DNA from: Bog-532 sp963833835 | Lineage (GTDB): Bacteria > Actinomycetota > Actinomycetes > Streptosporangiales > Streptosporangiaceae | DNA: 64,000 nt | Assembly: GCA_963833835.1 (NCBI GenBank) | Contig: CAWHZI010000004.1 | Span: 306,419-370,418 of the forward strand | Direction: 5' to 3' | Shown here: positions 63,501-64,000 of the stretch, one piece after another | Layout of the letters: the number at the start of each line of letters is the position of its first letter | Numbering within the stretch: position 1 is the stretch's first letter | Program-made: the position numbers and the translations under genes | The notes under the pieces: model-generated | What the model saw: the letters and a program-made list of their open reading frames with translations, nothing else | Database searches by the model: none | What the model was told of the DNA's origin: nothing

Positions 63501-63785
63501 ATGCACACGATGGTGATACAGATGTCGACCGACCCGTCGCGCACCGACGCGGTCACCCGCCACCTCCGCGAAGACATAGTCAACTGGGCCAGGCAGCAGC
63601 CAGGGTTCGTGAGCGGTCAGTGGCTGGTAAACCCCGGGCACGACCAGGGCATGGGCGTCGTCGTCTTTGTTACCGAGGATGCCGCTTCCGCCGCAGCGCA
63701 GGGCCCGCGCAGTTACCCGCGCGACGACAACCGGGCCTGGAACATCGAGGACGTGGCCGTTTACCAGCAGGTCACCTCGGCCTGA
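63501..63785 (+). CDS. Antibiotic biosynthesis monooxygenase-like (ABM/Dabb fold) protein
   Basis: A 94-residue protein of the ferredoxin-like dimeric alpha/beta-barrel type: HTMVIQMSTDPSRTDAVTRH, QPGFVSGQWLVNPGHDQGMG, VVVFVTEDAASA. ATG 63501 has AGCAGGGGGA upstream. Divergent from the LuxR-type gene, which may control it. Family assignment is by fold pattern only. Confidence 0.65.
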   Translation: MHTMVIQMSTDPSRTDAVTRHLREDIVNWARQQPGFVSGQWLVNPGHDQGMGVVVFVTEDAASAAAQGPRSYPRDDNRAWNIEDVAVYQQVTSA

Positions 63786-63828
63786 CCGCTCCTCGTGCGG
63801 CTCCACAAGTGGCGTGGCGGCCAAGACC

Positions 63829-63850
63829 GTGCCATTAGCGTGCCATTAAC
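63829..63850 (+). repeat. Arm-type direct repeats, right-type, in E4
   Basis: GTGCCATTAGC-GTGCCATTAAC, identical to the E1 right arm. 63851-64000 shows no att core and no gene I can defend. Confidence 0.62.
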
Positions 63851-64000
63851 ACTGGCCAACGCCGGTAACCCAAGGGTCAGTGGCGGACACACAACAGGCC
63901 AGCTGCTCCGGTCAGGTCTTTGGCCCTGGCCGGGACGTCGGTGGCCCCGAAGTCGGTTTTCCCGGCGGCGTAGCGGTGATGCCGGCGCTGCTGCCCACCG

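Larger units (their letters stand above)
62149..64000. mobile_element. Att-bounded unit E4, right end not found in window
   Basis: Begins with att copy 4 and two left arm repeats, contains a LuxR-type regulator gene and a divergent small monooxygenase-like gene, then a right-type arm pair at 63829-63850. No att core follows at the expected distance (about 63934), so the unit may have lost it or be joined to further sequence. Confidence 0.55.

Noticed and set aside
48022..63850. CRISPR array
   Set aside because: The GTGCCATTARC repeats come only in pairs, kilobases apart, in fixed relation to att cores; no spacer-repeat pattern and no cas gene.
63851..64000. C-terminal end of a minus-strand gene at the right edge
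   Set aside because: A frame is open to the edge but I recognise no family and the stretch is too short to support a call.

Overview
The window is GC-rich actinobacterial chromosome and carries the replication origin. The organism looks like a filamentous or soil actinomycete in the broad Streptomycetales/Streptosporangiales range. Reasons: the order rpmH-rnpA-yidD-yidC-jag-rsmG-parA-parB divergent from dnaA-dnaN-recF-DUF721-gyrB-gyrA-DUF3566-tRNA-Ile-DLW39-tRNA-Ala; actinobacterial families (DUF5318, DUF6049, DUF3566, DLW-39); frequent GTG starts; and parS sites of the GTTTCACGTGAAAC type. The gnd gene that Streptomyces has between dnaN and recF is absent. I cannot name the genus.

Layout. 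1-8 kb: bifunctional penicillin-binding protein (3' end outside the window), DUF5318 protein, PadR regulator translationally coupled to inositol-3-phosphate synthase, an MFS transporter, and CCA tRNA nucleotidyltransferase overlapping it tail to tail. 8-18 kb: the cell-envelope and redox block DUF6049 - MurJ - MviN-type pseudokinase - ECF sigma factor - anti-sigma factor - TrxB - TrxA, with a textbook sigma-R promoter in front of trxBA. 18-23 kb: GNAT, aminotransferase, D-Ala-D-Ala ligase-like protein, threonine aldolase-like protein. 23-36 kb: segregation and origin region with four parS sites, parB, parA, rsmG, jag, yidC, yidD, rnpA, rpmH, dnaA and oriC. 36-48 kb: dnaN, recF, DUF721, gyrB, gyrA, DUF3566, tRNA-Ile, small conserved genes and tRNA-Ala(UGC).

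48-64 kb is an accessory region anchored in tRNA-Ala. The 3' part of the tRNA (anticodon loop to the 3' end, plus a downstream hairpin) recurs three more times, at 56178, 58677 and 62149. Each copy is associated with paired 11-bp direct repeats (GTGCCATTARC twice) on one or both sides. This makes at least four tandem att-bounded units (called E1-E4 here). None contains a recognisable integrase, excisionase or transfer gene. E1 carries a decayed aromatic ring-cleavage operon with a divergent LysR gene and an IS630-type remnant. E2 carries a nucleotidyltransferase fragment and an HxlR/EthD/SRPBCC module. E3 carries two hydrolase fragments and a frameshifted GAF-SpoIIE phosphatase gene. E4 carries a LuxR-type regulator and a small monooxygenase-like protein. 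I read this as a stacked array of non-autonomous (CIME-like) integrations, and it is the most unusual structure in the window.

Frameshifts are concentrated in E1-E3. In the 48 kb of core sequence I found only one clearly broken gene (a TmrB-like ATPase with a 14-bp tandem duplication) and one repeat-mediated frame break.
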